NCBI GenBank assembly: GCA_020629545.1
Contig: JAHDDC010000012.1
Coordinates: forward strand, 1-64,000
Direction of reading: 5' to 3'
Origin: Hellea sp.
GTDB taxonomy: Bacteria; Pseudomonadota; Alphaproteobacteria; Caulobacterales; Maricaulaceae
DNA: 64,000 nt
Under the pieces are notes generated by a model, which was not told the origin of the DNA, ran no database searches, and worked only from the letters and a program-made list of their open reading frames with translations. Shown here one piece after another: positions 36,350 through 46,997 of this stretch. The translations under genes and the position numbers were made by a program. The stretch's first letter is position 1, and every line of letters starts with the position of its first letter.

Positions 36350-36504
36350 AGCGCTATCTATATAGGCGATGGTTTAAAAAATATATGACGTAATTGACGC
36401 GGATTTGTAGCCTGAAACAGCTTCGATAAGCTGAATAAGCTTGGCCAAATATCAGATCTTTGCGTTTGATAGAGTGACTGTTATGTTGGCATGGGAGGAC
36501 GCAT

Positions 36505-37005
36505 ATGATCGAGATAACCGGTGAAACTAAAATCAACTTGCCCATAGAGGCCTGTTGGGAAAAGCTGCGCGACTATTCTCTGGCACATAATTATGTACCC
36601 GATGTTCTAGATACCAAGATAACAACTGAACAAAAAGAGGGCGTCGGGACAGCGCGAAAAGTCTTTATGAAAAACGCGCCGGATGGCCTTGATGAAACCA
36701 TTGTAGAATGGATGGAAGGAACCGGTTTCAGGCTGCGCCTACATAAAGGGGATGGTCGGGCCATTCCAATTTTTCAGGACATACATTTTGAGTACAGGAT
36801 CGAGGATGCGGGCAATAACGAAACTTGGTTCAGGCCTAGAATGTTCCTTAAACCGCGCTTCGGGTTCAATATTCTATCCCGCACAGTCATCAAAAAAAAG
36901 ATGACGCAAACCTTGGCTGTCATCGGGCAGAGCATGAAAGAGTTTTACGAATCCGGCGAGCCAACCAGCGACGCGCGGGTCGCTGAAATTCGGAAAATGT
37001 TTTAG
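36505..37005 (+). CDS. SRPBCC (START/polyketide-cyclase-like) family protein
   Basis: The 166-residue protein begins with the usual SRPBCC strand and helix (INLPIEACWEKLRDYSL) and continues with beta strands lining a hydrophobic pocket, ending in a long C-terminal helix. Such proteins bind lipids or small hydrophobic ligands. No ligand or reaction can be inferred. GGGAGG lies ahead of ATG 36505. Confidence 0.8.
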   Translation: MIEITGETKINLPIEACWEKLRDYSLAHNYVPDVLDTKITTEQKEGVGTARKVFMKNAPDGLDETIVEWMEGTGFRLRLHKGDGRAIPIFQDIHFEYRIEDAGNNETWFRPRMFLKPRFGFNILSRTVIKKKMTQTLAVIGQSMKEFYESGEPTSDARVAEIRKMF

Positions 37006-37036
37006 AGCGAGATTATAAGCCCTGTCTCAAGGTCGA

Positions 37037-37792
37037 TTATTGACCGCATTGATTGGGAATGGCCGTCAGAAGGTCAATAATCCGGGCTTCGGCGACAGCA
37101 TCGCTAATGGGTTTATTGACCACTGTTTTTTTCCACTTCATGGCCCAGCCTTTTGCCTCTGAATCCCAGCCCGTATTAAACTCTATATCGTCATCTGGCG
37201 CCTTAATGACAAAGCGGATTAAACGATCATCTTTGGATCCCATGGCTTTCGCGGTTTCATACGCGTCATTATCCACGGCGGCATAAGCCAAAATATCTGA
37301 GCCGCCAAAATTGACGGTCATTTTGCAAATCTTGTTGGCACTCCCCGGAAAGCTGGTTTTACGAAACATTGTATCGCGCATGCCATCGGATTCAGTCTCA
37401 GCCATTGCGCTGAGAGTTTTGAAAGCCGGTTCAGCCCGCCGATTCAACTCGCGAGGTTTAGTTGCTGGAATAGAAAGACGGTTCATGACTTTTCCGGCCC
37501 CGTCTTTTATCGCGCCCGCGCCATCACCCACAGCTTCAACGACTGAACCGGCAGCATCACCAACAGCTGCAACAGGCTTGGTCACCATTTTATAGGCTCC
37601 CCAGGCGATCGAGAAAATCAGGAATGTAACGACAGCAATGGCGACCCATTTGATGGCTCCAAATGCATTATTAGCGACCTCTGCAACATTGCTGGCCTTA
37701 TCGGCGGCAGACATGGTTTTCTGCGCGGCCGCTTTGACTTTATCTGTGGTCTTAGGTTCCGGCTGTTCGTTCGGGTTGTTTTCGTCAGTCAT
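37037..37792 (-). CDS. Membrane-anchored protein of unknown function
   Basis: A soluble 45-residue lysine/alanine-rich N terminus leads to one transmembrane helix (about 50-70). A glycine/valine-rich segment follows (VGDAAGSVVEAVGDGAGAIKDG), then a 130-residue periplasmic-type domain with two cysteines (about 157 and 249) that may pair. No family was recognised. It lies downstream of truA on the same strand, 43 bases away. Confidence 0.6.
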   Translation of the reverse strand: MTDENNPNEQPEPKTTDKVKAAAQKTMSAADKASNVAEVANNAFGAIKWVAIAVVTFLIFSIAWGAYKMVTKPVAAVGDAAGSVVEAVGDGAGAIKDGAGKVMNRLSIPATKPRELNRRAEPAFKTLSAMAETESDGMRDTMFRKTSFPGSANKICKMTVNFGGSDILAYAAVDNDAYETAKAMGSKDDRLIRFVIKAPDDDIEFNTGWDSEAKGWAMKWKKTVVNKPISDAVAEARIIDLLTAIPNQCGQ

Positions 37793-37835
37793 AAGTCTCT
37801 CCCCTCATAACTTTATAGAGATGCAATTTCCGACG

Positions 37836-38579
37836 TCAATTTTCATAGTCGACTTTGATAAGATAGAGACCGTCCGGCGGAGCTACGGGGCCGCACGCGG
37901 TCCGGTCTTTTGCAGCTAAGGCAGCGGCGACATCTGATATATCCCAATTACCACGGCCAACTTCGTTCAGGGTTCCGGTGAAGGAGCGGACTTGTTTATG
38001 TAGAAAGCTCAGCGCGCGAAGATGAATATGAATTTCCTCACCGGCGCGCAGCACGGTTATTTCATCTATGGTTTTGACCGGCGATTTGGACTGGCACTGA
38101 GTGTCCCGAAATGTAGTGAAGTCATGCTGACCCACAAATAACTGCGCGGCCTCATGCATGGCATCGGCATCGAGCTTATAGGGTACGCGCCAGACCCGGC
38201 CTTTATCCAGAGCCAGCCGCGCCCGACGATCAATCATACGGTAAAGATAATGGCGCTTTGTGGCATCAAATCGCGCGTGGAAATCGTCATGAACGGCCTC
38301 TGCCCGCAGCACCGAAACCGGGTGATCGCCCAAATGATAATTCATGGCATCGCGAACTTTATCGTCTCGTAAATTTTTACCAAGATCCATATGCGCGATC
38401 TGGCCGAGGGCGTGGACGCCCGCATCAGTTCGGCCTGCGCCGTAAACCTGTGTGGGTTCGCCATTAAGGCCTTCGGCCGCAGCCTCCAACACACCTTGAA
38501 CACTGGGAACATTGTCTTGCCATTGCCAGCCGCGAAACGGGCCGCCATCATATTCTATGGTGAGTTTATAGCGGGGCAT
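37836..38579 (-). CDS. truA: tRNA pseudouridine(38-40) synthase TruA
   Basis: The catalytic aspartate lies in [15 protein letters not shown] (near residue 52). The family N terminus [17 protein letters not shown] and the [16 protein letters not shown] motif are present. TruA modifies uridines 38-40 in the anticodon arm of many tRNAs. It follows fmt with 11 bases between them, the usual def-fmt-truA order. Confidence 0.97.
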   Translation of the reverse strand: MPRYKLTIEYDGGPFRGWQWQDNVPSVQGVLEAAAEGLNGEPTQVYGAGRTDAGVHALGQIAHMDLGKNLRDDKVRDAMNYHLGDHPVSVLRAEAVHDDFHARFDATKRHYLYRMIDRRARLALDKGRVWRVPYKLDADAMHEAAQLFVGQHDFTTFRDTQCQSKSPVKTIDEITVLRAGEEIHIHLRALSFLHKQVRSFTGTLNEVGRGNWDISDVAAALAAKDRTACGPVAPPDGLYLIKVDYEN

Positions 38580-38590
38580 ATGTAACCGAC

Positions 38591-39508
38591 TTATGCAAAG
38601 CGTTCGCCCTTGGAAACAGCTTGCCCGCGCAGGAAATCCTCGGCGCTCATTTTGGGTTTGCCGGGTCCTTGAATTTCAATGACGCGAATTGCCCCCGCGC
38701 CGCAAGCGATGAGAAGCTGATCATCCAGAACCTCTCCTGGCTGCCCAGATCCGGACTCGACGCGCGCGAAATGTATCTTGACCCGTTTTCCGCCAAATTC
38801 ACACCAAGCACCCGGAAAAGGGTTGAGCCCGCGAATATGACAATCAAGCTCGGCTGCTGGGCGGGACCAATCTATACGGGCCTCGGCTTTTGAAATCTTT
38901 TCGGCGTAAATCGCTTCGCCGCTCTGCGGTGTCGGGACAAGACCGCCGCGGCCAAGGGCCGCTAGCGTACGAGGCCACATGCTGGCCCCTATCTGTCCGG
39001 CCCGCCGAAACAAAGACCCGGCTGTATCATCATCCGCAATATCAATAATTTCAGATAAAAGAATATCGCCCGTATCCAGTCCTTTTGACATTTGCATAAT
39101 CTGGCAGGCGGTTTGTTTATCGCCCGACATAATGGCACGCTGAATAGGTGCCGCGCCCCGCCAGCGCGGCAATAGAGACACATGAAGATTTAGACAGCCA
39201 TAGACCGGAGCCTCCAAGGCCCGCTGCGGCAGAATTTGTCCATAAGCCACAACACAGGCCACGTCGGCTTGCAATTTTTCGAGCTCATCAATGACTTTAG
39301 ATTTACGAAAGCTGTCGGGCGTCTCAACTTGCAAGCCCATGATTTCAGCAAATTGGTGGACCGGGCTTTTTGTGAGCTTTTGTCCACGCCCAGACGGACG
39401 GGGCGGCTGCGTGTAAACTCGCACAACCTCATAACCATTGGAGAGTATTTCAGATAGGCTGGGCACCGCGATATCCGGAGTCCCCATAAAGACAACGCGC
39501 AAAGTCAT
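38591..39508 (-). CDS. fmt: Methionyl-tRNA formyltransferase
   Basis: The formyltransferase core has [21 protein letters not shown], with the conserved SLLP motif and catalytic His, and KGLDTGDIL with the catalytic Asp. The C-terminal RNA-binding domain is complete (305 residues). It formylates initiator Met-tRNA using 10-formyltetrahydrofolate. Its start overlaps the def stop (TAATG), so deformylase and formyltransferase are co-translated. Confidence 0.97.
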   Translation of the reverse strand: MTLRVVFMGTPDIAVPSLSEILSNGYEVVRVYTQPPRPSGRGQKLTKSPVHQFAEIMGLQVETPDSFRKSKVIDELEKLQADVACVVAYGQILPQRALEAPVYGCLNLHVSLLPRWRGAAPIQRAIMSGDKQTACQIMQMSKGLDTGDILLSEIIDIADDDTAGSLFRRAGQIGASMWPRTLAALGRGGLVPTPQSGEAIYAEKISKAEARIDWSRPAAELDCHIRGLNPFPGAWCEFGGKRVKIHFARVESGSGQPGEVLDDQLLIACGAGAIRVIEIQGPGKPKMSAEDFLRGQAVSKGERFA

Positions 39509-40020
39509 TAGGCTTTGAGTTTCTCGGCCTTTTGGACTTTTTTTATGGCGCGGTCCCGCTTGAGACGAGAAAGATAGTCAATAAATACGACGCCTTTAAG
39601 GTGGTCCATCTCGTGCTGAATACAAACGGCGTAAAGTCCCTCGGCCCATTCGGTGACGCGTTCGCCATTATAATCCAAATAGGTAAGTTTTACGCGTTCA
39701 GGCCGATCAATGGATTCATATACATCCGGCACGGAAAGACAGCCCTCATCATAGGGCTTAAGCTCTTCAACATCCTCGAGAATTTCCGGATTAACAAAAT
39801 AACGCGGAGCAGGCGCTTCGCCGTCCTTTGCTAGATCCATGACGATAACCTGTAGCGGAACACCGATCTGAACAGCGGCTAGCCCGATACCTGGCGCCGC
39901 ATACATGGTCTCAAGCATATCATCCATAAGAGCCCGCGTCTCATCGGTCACCTGATCCACGGGTTTGGATACCTCTTTCAGGATAGGATTTGGCACTGTT
40001 AGTATGTCGCGTATAGCCAT
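39508..40020 (-). CDS. def: Peptide deformylase
   Basis: All three deformylase motifs are seen: [10 protein letters not shown] (about 45-54), EGCLSVPD with the metal-ligand Cys, and QHEMDHLKG with the HExxH metal site. The enzyme removes the formyl group from new proteins. It leads the def-fmt-truA operon. Confidence 0.97.
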   Translation of the reverse strand: MAIRDILTVPNPILKEVSKPVDQVTDETRALMDDMLETMYAAPGIGLAAVQIGVPLQVIVMDLAKDGEAPAPRYFVNPEILEDVEELKPYDEGCLSVPDVYESIDRPERVKLTYLDYNGERVTEWAEGLYAVCIQHEMDHLKGVVFIDYLSRLKRDRAIKKVQKAEKLKA

Positions 40021-40051
40021 GGCGACTAGTTAGGGACGGGACAGGCGCGGG

Positions 40052-40735
40052 TCAAGAGCTGGTCAGTAACCAGTTCGAAAGATTGGGTGTGAAATGGTCG
40101 ATCCAATCGGCTTTGGAATGTTGTCCCGCCGGCCGCGTAGCTTCGGGTTCATGACCCCAATCTTCGTCAGATGTGACGAGGACCGTTTCCATTCCCATAT
40201 ATTTTGGAACTTCCAGATTTCTGACACTGTCTTCAAACATGATAGCTTTGGCCGGATCTATATCAAATGTGTCACAGAATTTGATATAAGGTGAGCGTTT
40301 CGGCTTGGGAACATAATCCACATCTTCGATTCCGTAAACGCCATCAAACAAATCAAAAATCCCCAAATGAGATCCAACATTCTCGGCGTGCTTTTTTGAT
40401 CCATTGGTGAAAATATATTTTTGACCGGGAAGAGCACTAATCGCGCCGCGTAAATCTGGGCAAGGCGTCAAAGGGGATAAGTCGACATCATGGACATAAT
40501 CCAGAAATGGCGCGGGATCCATGCCATGAACAGCCATTAGCCCCGATAAAGACGTCCCATATTCGGCGAGATATTCTTTTTGGATTTTTCGAGCATCTGG
40601 CAGATCGAGCTTCAGATAATCACCGATATAGGCGGTCATCTTCTTATCAATCTGAGAGAAAAAATTAGCGTTGCCTGAATAGAGCGTATTGTCGAGGTCG
40701 AAAATCCAGTGCTGAATGCGCGATAATTCTACCAC
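40052..40735 (-). CDS. Pyrimidine 5'-nucleotidase, HAD family
   Basis: The HAD motifs are present: FDLDNTLYS (12-20), FTNGSKKHAENV, and the final PKPKRSPYIKF and MFEDSVRNLEVPKYMGM. This pattern is the alphaproteobacterial pyrimidine 5'-nucleotidase (YjjG/Sdt1-like) that lies next to argB in many genomes. It dephosphorylates UMP or CMP-type substrates by family inference. It begins two bases after the DUF1036 gene. Confidence 0.9.
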   Translation of the reverse strand: MVELSRIQHWIFDLDNTLYSGNANFFSQIDKKMTAYIGDYLKLDLPDARKIQKEYLAEYGTSLSGLMAVHGMDPAPFLDYVHDVDLSPLTPCPDLRGAISALPGQKYIFTNGSKKHAENVGSHLGIFDLFDGVYGIEDVDYVPKPKRSPYIKFCDTFDIDPAKAIMFEDSVRNLEVPKYMGMETVLVTSDEDWGHEPEATRPAGQHSKADWIDHFTPNLSNWLLTSS

Positions 40736-40737
40736 GC

Positions 40738-41829
40738 TTACCTCAATCCCGAATTTGCACTTCCGCCAAAATCAGCGTCGGTCAGCTCAATTGTCACGCC
40801 AGGTTTGTCAATTGGCAGAGCTCTGAAATTTGCAGCCTGATAGCCCAGATCGGCACAATTATCCCGACCTAAAACAGCAAAGCGGGACTCGGCAATACAA
40901 AACTGTGTTGGCGTTGTGGCAATGGATCTGAGCGACCGGTCTTCACCTTTGGCTCCCTCTTCATCAATCATCCCGCCCTGTAAAGCGTAAAATGAGAGAT
41001 CTGCCGAGATCAGAGATTCTGTGAAAACTTGTCCGCATTCGTCCTTTTCAATGGACCACCAGCCTTTGGATTCCCAATTCCCTTTTCGGCGACGTCCAAT
41101 TGCCGTCCAGATTTTAGCATTTGACTTGTTGCAAATATTAAGGCCAATGCTCTGCATTTTTTCGCCGGCTGACGCCTCAAGGGCTTCGAGTTGTTGCTGC
41201 GGTGTTAGCGTCGTTGGAAGTTCATTTTCTTTGAGAAATTGCGCCATAGTCCGTGACGTCCGGCGGCCGGCCACACCGTCAATGCGTGTAATTTCATAGC
41301 CGTTATCTTGCAATAAACGCTGAATACCTGCAGTTGTCGCCTTACTTCCAAAATCATCAATTTCGACAAGAGTGGTTATCTTTTCTGCCGGATCAACCGA
41401 CAGATATGGACGTGTCGATAAGTTTTGCAGAGCGCAGCCGATTGAGGTATCGGCCGTAAAATCGTCTTCTCCCGCGCATAAGAAGCTTGCGCCTTTCCAT
41501 TCACGAATACCACCGCGATGGGCCGGAGAACTTTCAGCATAAACATAACGGGCTGTTCCTTCGGGCGCGGCTTGTGACATACAGCTTCCGGCCTGAACTT
41601 TGGTCCATCCTTTGGGTTGCAATTTTCCAGATACATTCACCGCCGTTGCAATCCGCAGTGCAAAAGAGGTTTCATTGCAAATCTGCCAATCGGCGGTCTC
41701 CGTCTCGGTTTGCGCTGGAGACGTGCTCGCGTTAGTTGGCGCCTGGGCAGAGGTTTGGGTTTGGGCAAAAGCAGACAAGCTGACGACGAGGCTAAAGCCA
41801 GAAATAATAGTCGTCAGTAGATATTTCAT
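40738..41829 (-). CDS. DUF1036 protein with embedded peptidoglycan-binding-like domain
   Basis: A signal peptide (about 1-22, ending SAFAQT) leads two DUF1036 repeats. The first reads [15 protein letters not shown] (about 51-150), the second [18 protein letters not shown] (about 228-340). Between them sits a peptidoglycan-binding_1-like helical segment ([18 protein letters not shown]). It is a predicted periplasmic protein of unknown role. Its start overlaps the argB stop (ATGA), so it is translated with the arginine gene. Confidence 0.85.
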   Translation of the reverse strand: MKYLLTTIISGFSLVVSLSAFAQTQTSAQAPTNASTSPAQTETETADWQICNETSFALRIATAVNVSGKLQPKGWTKVQAGSCMSQAAPEGTARYVYAESSPAHRGGIREWKGASFLCAGEDDFTADTSIGCALQNLSTRPYLSVDPAEKITTLVEIDDFGSKATTAGIQRLLQDNGYEITRIDGVAGRRTSRTMAQFLKENELPTTLTPQQQLEALEASAGEKMQSIGLNICNKSNAKIWTAIGRRRKGNWESKGWWSIEKDECGQVFTESLISADLSFYALQGGMIDEEGAKGEDRSLRSIATTPTQFCIAESRFAVLGRDNCADLGYQAANFRALPIDKPGVTIELTDADFGGSANSGLR

Positions 41830-42683
41830 CGAATAAGGGTTCCTGCGCCTTTATCTGTGAATAGCTCTACTAATAGACCATGAGCCCGACGTCCATCCAA
41901 AATAACAACGGCTTGCACATCGTTCTCGACAGCATGAATAGCGGTTTCAAGTTTTGGGATCATACCACCCTTAGCCGTTCCGTCTTTGATCAGTTTTCGT
42001 CCGTCTGAAGCAGATAAATTCGTCAGAAGATTTTTGTCTTCATCCATAACGCCCTCAATATCAGTCAGGAGCATCAGCCTTGCAGCCCCCAGCGCACTGG
42101 CAATAACGCCTGCGGCAGTGTCCGCATTGACATTGAAGCTCTCACCTTCAGCACCGGCGCTGATAGGAGAGATCACAGGGATAAATCCATTGGCTGCCAG
42201 GGTGTCCAAAACGGTTACGTCGGTTTCAGATGGCTCGCCGGCAAAACCGAGATCTTCCCGAAGCTTTGTTGCCGTGATTAAATTGGCGTCTTTCCCTGAT
42301 AATCCGACAGCTTTACCGCCAGCCGAATTAATGGCTTGAACGAGTCCTTTGTTAATCCCGCCAGATAAAACCATCTCGGCAATCTCGACCGTTTCGATAT
42401 CCGAAACGCGAAGTCCGTCAACAAATTCCGATTTGATATTAAGTCTTTCCAGCATGCTGCCGATCTGAGGTCCGCCGCCATGCACAATAACAGGCCGAAC
42501 ACCAAATTGCCTCAGCAAAACGACATCATTGGCAAATTGCCGGGTCAACTCAGCGTCACCCATTGCGTTTCCGCCAAATTTGATAACGATCGTCTTGTCG
42601 GTATAGCGCTGAATAAATGGAAGAGCCTCAGATAAAACTCTGGCGCTGTCCCACTGATCTTCATTCTTACGGCGACGCATCAT
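41826..42683 (-). CDS. argB: N-acetylglutamate kinase
   Basis: The amino-acid-kinase fold has [11 protein letters not shown] near residue 33, [16 protein letters not shown] near 67 and the nucleotide-binding LTDIEGVMD with KGGMIPKL near the end. It phosphorylates N-acetylglutamate in arginine synthesis. It overlaps yihA (ATGA) upstream and the DUF1036 gene downstream, so all three are translationally linked. Confidence 0.97.
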   Translation of the reverse strand: MMRRRKNEDQWDSARVLSEALPFIQRYTDKTIVIKFGGNAMGDAELTRQFANDVVLLRQFGVRPVIVHGGGPQIGSMLERLNIKSEFVDGLRVSDIETVEIAEMVLSGGINKGLVQAINSAGGKAVGLSGKDANLITATKLREDLGFAGEPSETDVTVLDTLAANGFIPVISPISAGAEGESFNVNADTAAGVIASALGAARLMLLTDIEGVMDEDKNLLTNLSASDGRKLIKDGTAKGGMIPKLETAIHAVENDVQAVVILDGRRAHGLLVELFTDKGAGTLIR

Positions 42684-43348
42684 CCCTCTCCTTTAACGCG
42701 ATGATCCGGCAAGGCCAAGGTCGCAATTTCAGCTCGAAGATGATCAAGCCCGTCTTTTTTTACAGAGCTTGTAGCAATGAGGCCCGGAAATGCCGCAGGA
42801 CGTTTTTTAATCGCGTCCAGCGTTTTTTGCGTGACTTTCTCCAGCTCACCTTTTTTCAGCTTATCAGCCTTCGTTAATATGATGTGATAAATCACTGCCG
42901 TTTCGTCGAGCATTTTCATTATATCAAGATCGCCAGGCTTTAATCCGTGCCGAGAATCGATCAGGAGAAAAACTCTCCGCAGCCCGGCCCGACCTGCCAA
43001 AAACTGCCGGGTCAATTTTGTCCAGCGCGCAATATCGGTCTTTGACGCGCGCGCGTAACCATAGCCGGGCAGATCGACCAGGCGAATTCGATCATCCGCA
43101 TTAAAGTAATTAAGCTCCCGGGTTCGCCCCGGTGTATTTGAGGCGCGCGCCAGACCGTTTTGCCTGGTCAGCGCATTAATCAGGCTGGATTTTCCAACAT
43201 TAGATCGGCCCGCAAAGCAAACTTCCGGGAGGTCAGGAACGGGTAGTTTGTCAAAGCTGACAACGCTCAACATAAATTCTACCGGCCGCGCAAATAATTT
43301 GCGACCGGTCTCTATATAATCTTCCTGGTCCTGTTCGCGAGCGTCCAT
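42680..43348 (-). CDS. yihA: Ribosome-biogenesis GTPase YihA/EngB (YsxC)
   Basis: The G-domain motifs are complete: [16 protein letters not shown] (G1), TPGRTREL (G2), VDLPGYGYA (G3), TKADK (G4) and ATSSVKKDG (G5). The protein helps assemble the large ribosomal subunit. It lies between yidC and argB, the conserved alphaproteobacterial order. Confidence 0.97.
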   Translation of the reverse strand: MDAREQDQEDYIETGRKLFARPVEFMLSVVSFDKLPVPDLPEVCFAGRSNVGKSSLINALTRQNGLARASNTPGRTRELNYFNADDRIRLVDLPGYGYARASKTDIARWTKLTRQFLAGRAGLRRVFLLIDSRHGLKPGDLDIMKMLDETAVIYHIILTKADKLKKGELEKVTQKTLDAIKKRPAAFPGLIATSSVKKDGLDHLRAEIATLALPDHRVKGEG

Positions 43349-43353
43349 AGGGT

Positions 43354-45147
43354 CTACTCGGCTTTGGTTTTACCTTTGCCTCTAAGACGATCAAAGAAAG
43401 CATCAAACGGTGTGTCGACCTTATATTTTCGGGTGATGTAATATTGCTGTACAAAGGACAGAACATTATTCCATATCCAGTAAATTAATAGTCCTGCCGC
43501 AAATGGCGCAAGGACGAACATGAAAATCCAAGGCATGAATTTGAAAATTTTCATTTGCATTTCCATGATCTCATTACTGGCGCCGCCCCCGGCCGATTGC
43601 ATACTCGAAAGAGAGAATGTCATAGCCATAGAAATACCGTAAATAATGGCCAATGGGCCGATGGCAATCAGAGACAAAAAGCCAACAGGAACACCGTCCC
43701 ATGGTAAAGCCCCGAAACCATTTAATATAGATAATGGATCGCGGGCAGAGAGGTCTTCAATCCAGCCAAAAAACGGTGCGTGGCGCAGTTCAACATTGAT
43801 AAACACAGTCTTATAAAGCGCGAAGAATACAAAAATGGTTGGTATGATCGGCAGACAACCGGCCATCGGATTGACACCTTCTTTTCGGTAAAGGGCCATC
43901 ATTTCTTGCTGAAGCTTCAGGCGGTCATCTTTGTAAAGTTCCTGCAACTTCTTTTGGCGCGGCGCCACTTTTTTCATCTTGGCCTGGCTAGCATATTGTT
44001 TGTTGAACATGGGGAATAAAACCACTTTGATAATTGTGGTCAGAGCAATAATCGCAACACCATAATTCCCAAATATTTTATAGAAAAAGGATAGGACCCA
44101 GTTCATCGGACGTGTCAAAAGACGCAGACGGCCCCAGTCGATAGCCCGTTCCATTTCGGAGATACCGGCCTCTTGGTATTTCATCAATGTCGCGCGATCT
44201 TTGGCCCCAGCAAATATATGACCTGTCGACTCGATCGTTGTACCGGGCGTAAGCGTAAGAGGTTCAGTGGTATAGCCCGACTCGAATATCTGAGCATTAT
44301 TGACATTACGATACTGAAATTTGGCTGTGATAATATCGCCTTGCGGTGCAACAGCCGCAGAAAGCCAATACTTATCGGTCAGGCCAGCCCAACCGCCGAC
44401 ACCGGTTGTCGACATTTCTCGCTCGTCTTCGAACTTTTTGTATTTAAGCTGTGTCTGGCTTTCGTCGACAATGGCGATAGCTCCCTGATGCAGAATAAAA
44501 CTTACATCGCGTGCATCGCCATCACCGACAGGAATGCCGTGTTGCCGTGCGAGGCCTTTTCGGTTCAATGTGATTTCGCTTCCCGATGTGTTAGTGACTT
44601 TATCGCTCAGCGTAATGAGATATTTGTCATCAATCGTAATCGTTCGCTCAACTGAGAAGCCTTCACCTGCATGCTGCATCACGACCGGAGAACTTGTTGT
44701 CAGCTTGCTGCCCGAAACAACCGACCAATTTGTATTGGCCCCTGATCCCCGATCCTCAAGCACCCAATTGTCATAAATATAAGCCGCTTGATCTGCGCCT
44801 TCCGGCGTAAGCAAGACAACATTGCCGCTATCGGCCTTGATGGTCTTCTTGTAGTTTTTCAGAGCAATGTCATCAAACCGCGAACCTTGGACTAGAAACG
44901 AACCGGATAAAGACGGGGTATCAATACTGATGCGCTGACCATTTGATACGACTTCTTCCCTGGGCCTCAGCTCAACCGGCTGTATTTGTGTTTGAGCCGC
45001 CGCAGCTGTTTGTTCCGCGACCTGTTGTTCCTGGGCCGCTCTTTGCTGCATGCGTTCGGCATTCGGTTTGCCAAAAAATGTCCAATAACCCAACATGATG
45101 ATGGTCGACAAAATGATGAAAGTGAAAAAGTTCTTTTGATCTTCCAT
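43354..45147 (-). CDS. yidC: Membrane protein insertase YidC
   Basis: The Gram-negative form has an N-terminal signal anchor (about 7-27), a large periplasmic P1 domain (about 50-345) and the conserved 60KD_IMP domain. The latter holds WVLSFFYKIFGNYGVAIIALT, FPMFNKQYASQAKMKK and the final transmembrane hairpins. YidC inserts and folds inner-membrane proteins. It is five bases from yihA and directly downstream of rnpA. Confidence 0.97.
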   Translation of the reverse strand: MEDQKNFFTFIILSTIIMLGYWTFFGKPNAERMQQRAAQEQQVAEQTAAAAQTQIQPVELRPREEVVSNGQRISIDTPSLSGSFLVQGSRFDDIALKNYKKTIKADSGNVVLLTPEGADQAAYIYDNWVLEDRGSGANTNWSVVSGSKLTTSSPVVMQHAGEGFSVERTITIDDKYLITLSDKVTNTSGSEITLNRKGLARQHGIPVGDGDARDVSFILHQGAIAIVDESQTQLKYKKFEDEREMSTTGVGGWAGLTDKYWLSAAVAPQGDIITAKFQYRNVNNAQIFESGYTTEPLTLTPGTTIESTGHIFAGAKDRATLMKYQEAGISEMERAIDWGRLRLLTRPMNWVLSFFYKIFGNYGVAIIALTTIIKVVLFPMFNKQYASQAKMKKVAPRQKKLQELYKDDRLKLQQEMMALYRKEGVNPMAGCLPIIPTIFVFFALYKTVFINVELRHAPFFGWIEDLSARDPLSILNGFGALPWDGVPVGFLSLIAIGPLAIIYGISMAMTFSLSSMQSAGGGASNEIMEMQMKIFKFMPWIFMFVLAPFAAGLLIYWIWNNVLSFVQQYYITRKYKVDTPFDAFFDRLRGKGKTKAE

Positions 45148-45208
45148 TGCTTTCTATCTTCTTTCTAAGGCTGAGGTTTCAGCACGGTTATGTTTGGCCG
45201 TTTGGTAC

Positions 45209-45550
45209 TTAATCTGCGAGAGTTAACAAGGCCTTTTTTACATCGCCCCGCAATTCTTCGAAATTTCGCCAGTTTGTTCCGTCCCGGGCTATAAAGACAT
45301 AATCATGCCCTGCAAGACCATATTGGGCGAGGAGGTCCCGGGCGCAAGCCCTGAGCCGGCGTTTAGCTCTATTTCTCTGAACCGCGCCGCCGATTTTCTT
45401 TGTGGCCGTGAAGCCGACCCGGATCATATCGCCTGTTTCCGGATTTGGACGCATTTGAATAACGACCCCACCAATAGCCCGGTAACGCCCGTCTCTGACA
45501 AACAAAAACTCGGACCGCTTCTTCAGCCGTCCGAGTTTTTTGCTATTCAT
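45209..45550 (-). CDS. rnpA: Ribonuclease P protein component
   Basis: The family motif RVGFTATKKIGGAVQRNRAKRRLR (about 44-67) is clear, as are basic residues for binding the RNase P RNA. The start is at KKLGRLKKRSEFL. It processes the 5' ends of tRNA precursors. It follows rpmH directly and precedes yidC. Confidence 0.96.
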   Translation of the reverse strand: MNSKKLGRLKKRSEFLFVRDGRYRAIGGVVIQMRPNPETGDMIRVGFTATKKIGGAVQRNRAKRRLRACARDLLAQYGLAGHDYVFIARDGTNWRNFEELRGDVKKALLTLAD

Positions 45551-45585
45551 AATCTTTGCGCCTTGTAAGGCGTCAAATTCTGCCC

Positions 45586-45720
45586 TTACGCGGACAGAAC
45601 CTTACGGCCTTTGGCACGCCGACGCGCCAGAACCTGACGACCAGATTTTGTGGCCATACGTGAACGAAACCCGTGACGACGCTTACGAACCAGTTCAGAT
45701 GGTTGAAAAGTGCGTTTCAT
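45586..45720 (-). CDS. rpmH: Large-subunit ribosomal protein bL34
   Basis: This 44-residue, highly basic protein starts [19 protein letters not shown] and ends [13 protein letters not shown], the near-invariant bL34 sequence. ATG is at 45720 and TAA at 45586-45588. GGAGA (45729-45733 on the minus strand) lies upstream. rnpA begins about 35 bases downstream. Confidence 0.98.
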   Translation of the reverse strand: MKRTFQPSELVRKRRHGFRSRMATKSGRQVLARRRAKGRKVLSA

Positions 45721-45825
45721 TGTAAATCTCCATGCAGTATAGACTGCGAATATTCTCAAGCCGCGTCCCTTAATAGGGCATTTCCCCTAAGTCAAGCACA
45801 AGGCGGCGCAATGTAATCTAATAAT

Positions 45826-46176
45826 TTAATCCGTTATCCAGTGTCCGGGAACGTCTTTCGTCCAGCCAATGGTCGACTTTTCACCAGAAACGATAGCCGG
45901 GCGTTTCATGAGGGTTGGATGTTGCGCGATGAGTGCGGCAGCTTTGGAATTTGTAATATCAGCTTTATCCGACGCGTCCAATCCGCGCCAAGTTGTCGAA
46001 CGCCGGTTAAGAATGACTTCCCAGCCATGCGTTTCCAGCAGGTTTTCAATAATCTGCGGCGGAATCCCATCGGCGCGCACATCAATTAGCGAAAGGTCGA
46101 GCCCAGCGGCATTAAGGGCTTTGATAGCCTTGCGGCACGTATCACAGGTCTTGAGATGATAAACTGTCAGGGTCAT
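45826..46176 (-). CDS. ArsC/Spx-family thioredoxin-like protein (YffB type)
   Basis: The 116-residue protein has an N-terminal CDTC motif (11-14), the WEVILNRRSTTWRGLD segment and the RPAIVSGEKSTIGW segment that mark the ArsC/YffB group. Arsenate reductases need a CX5R loop; here the residues after Cys11 give DTCRKA, so arsenate reduction is not assured. A glutathione-linked thiol role is an alternative. Its start overlaps the lipase stop (ATGA). Confidence 0.82.
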   Translation of the reverse strand: MTLTVYHLKTCDTCRKAIKALNAAGLDLSLIDVRADGIPPQIIENLLETHGWEVILNRRSTTWRGLDASDKADITNSKAAALIAQHPTLMKRPAIVSGEKSTIGWTKDVPGHWITD

Positions 46177-46997
46177 ATCTGGGCCTTGATGAAGTCGGTC
46201 ATAGCCGCATAAATGTCTTCCCGCGTGACATCATTATGCATTTCATGTTCGCAATTATCCGCAGGCAAAAACGTACATTGACTGGCCTGACCTGCGAATG
46301 TTTCCGATGCCTCAAACGATGTTAATTGATCTGTCCGGGCATGCATCAATAATAGCGGCACGCGCCACTGCCCGGCATTTTGTGCCACCCATTCGCCGCC
46401 TTCAATAATATCAACTGCGAGACCAACCCCCAGTCGTCCATGGTTAAGCGGATCTTGTTCATAGGTCTGCTGTTCTGAGGGAATGGTTGTCACTTTGCTA
46501 CCGTCTATCGCATTTCCCAACGTTAAATTTGGGGCGATGCGCCTGAGAATTTTGACGATAACCCGCAAAGGCCCGGGAACAGGCTCGGCAGGACGGATCA
46601 ACGGCGCCGAGGCAATATAGGCTTTTACATCGGGTGCGTCTTGCAAGCCGTAATTCAACACAAGCCCGCCGCCCATGGAATGACCGTACAAAATAACAGG
46701 AAGATCGGGAAAGGCCTTGCGCGTTTCGTTAAGCGCTAACGTGACATCAGCGCGCAGAACATCATAATTGTGACAAACGCCGCGCTTGCCGTCTGATCTA
46801 CCGTGGCCCTCCAGGTCAATCGCCAAAGACGAAATTCCCTGCGCGGCTAAATGCGTCATCATGGGGCGATAGCGCTCGCAATGCTCGCCAAAACCATGGA
46901 TGATGACCATAGCAACCAATGGCTGTGCCGCTTCGCAACTAATCCCATGACGATTATGCCCGTTGAGCGGGTTTTTAAGTTTGAGGGTGTTGATCAT
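46173..46997 (-). CDS. Alpha/beta hydrolase, monoglyceride-lipase/lysophospholipase-like
   Basis: The sequence VIIHGFGEHCERYRPMM (near 30-46), the GHSMGGGLVLNYG nucleophile elbow and the acid and His residues in MHARTDQLTS and NCEHEMHND fit the monoglyceride-lipase group. It has no signal peptide. It probably hydrolyses acylglycerols or lysophospholipids. The first 23 coding bases overlap the 3' end of the YbjQ-like gene upstream. Confidence 0.88.
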   Translation of the reverse strand: MINTLKLKNPLNGHNRHGISCEAAQPLVAMVIIHGFGEHCERYRPMMTHLAAQGISSLAIDLEGHGRSDGKRGVCHNYDVLRADVTLALNETRKAFPDLPVILYGHSMGGGLVLNYGLQDAPDVKAYIASAPLIRPAEPVPGPLRVIVKILRRIAPNLTLGNAIDGSKVTTIPSEQQTYEQDPLNHGRLGVGLAVDIIEGGEWVAQNAGQWRVPLLLMHARTDQLTSFEASETFAGQASQCTFLPADNCEHEMHNDVTREDIYAAMTDFIKAQI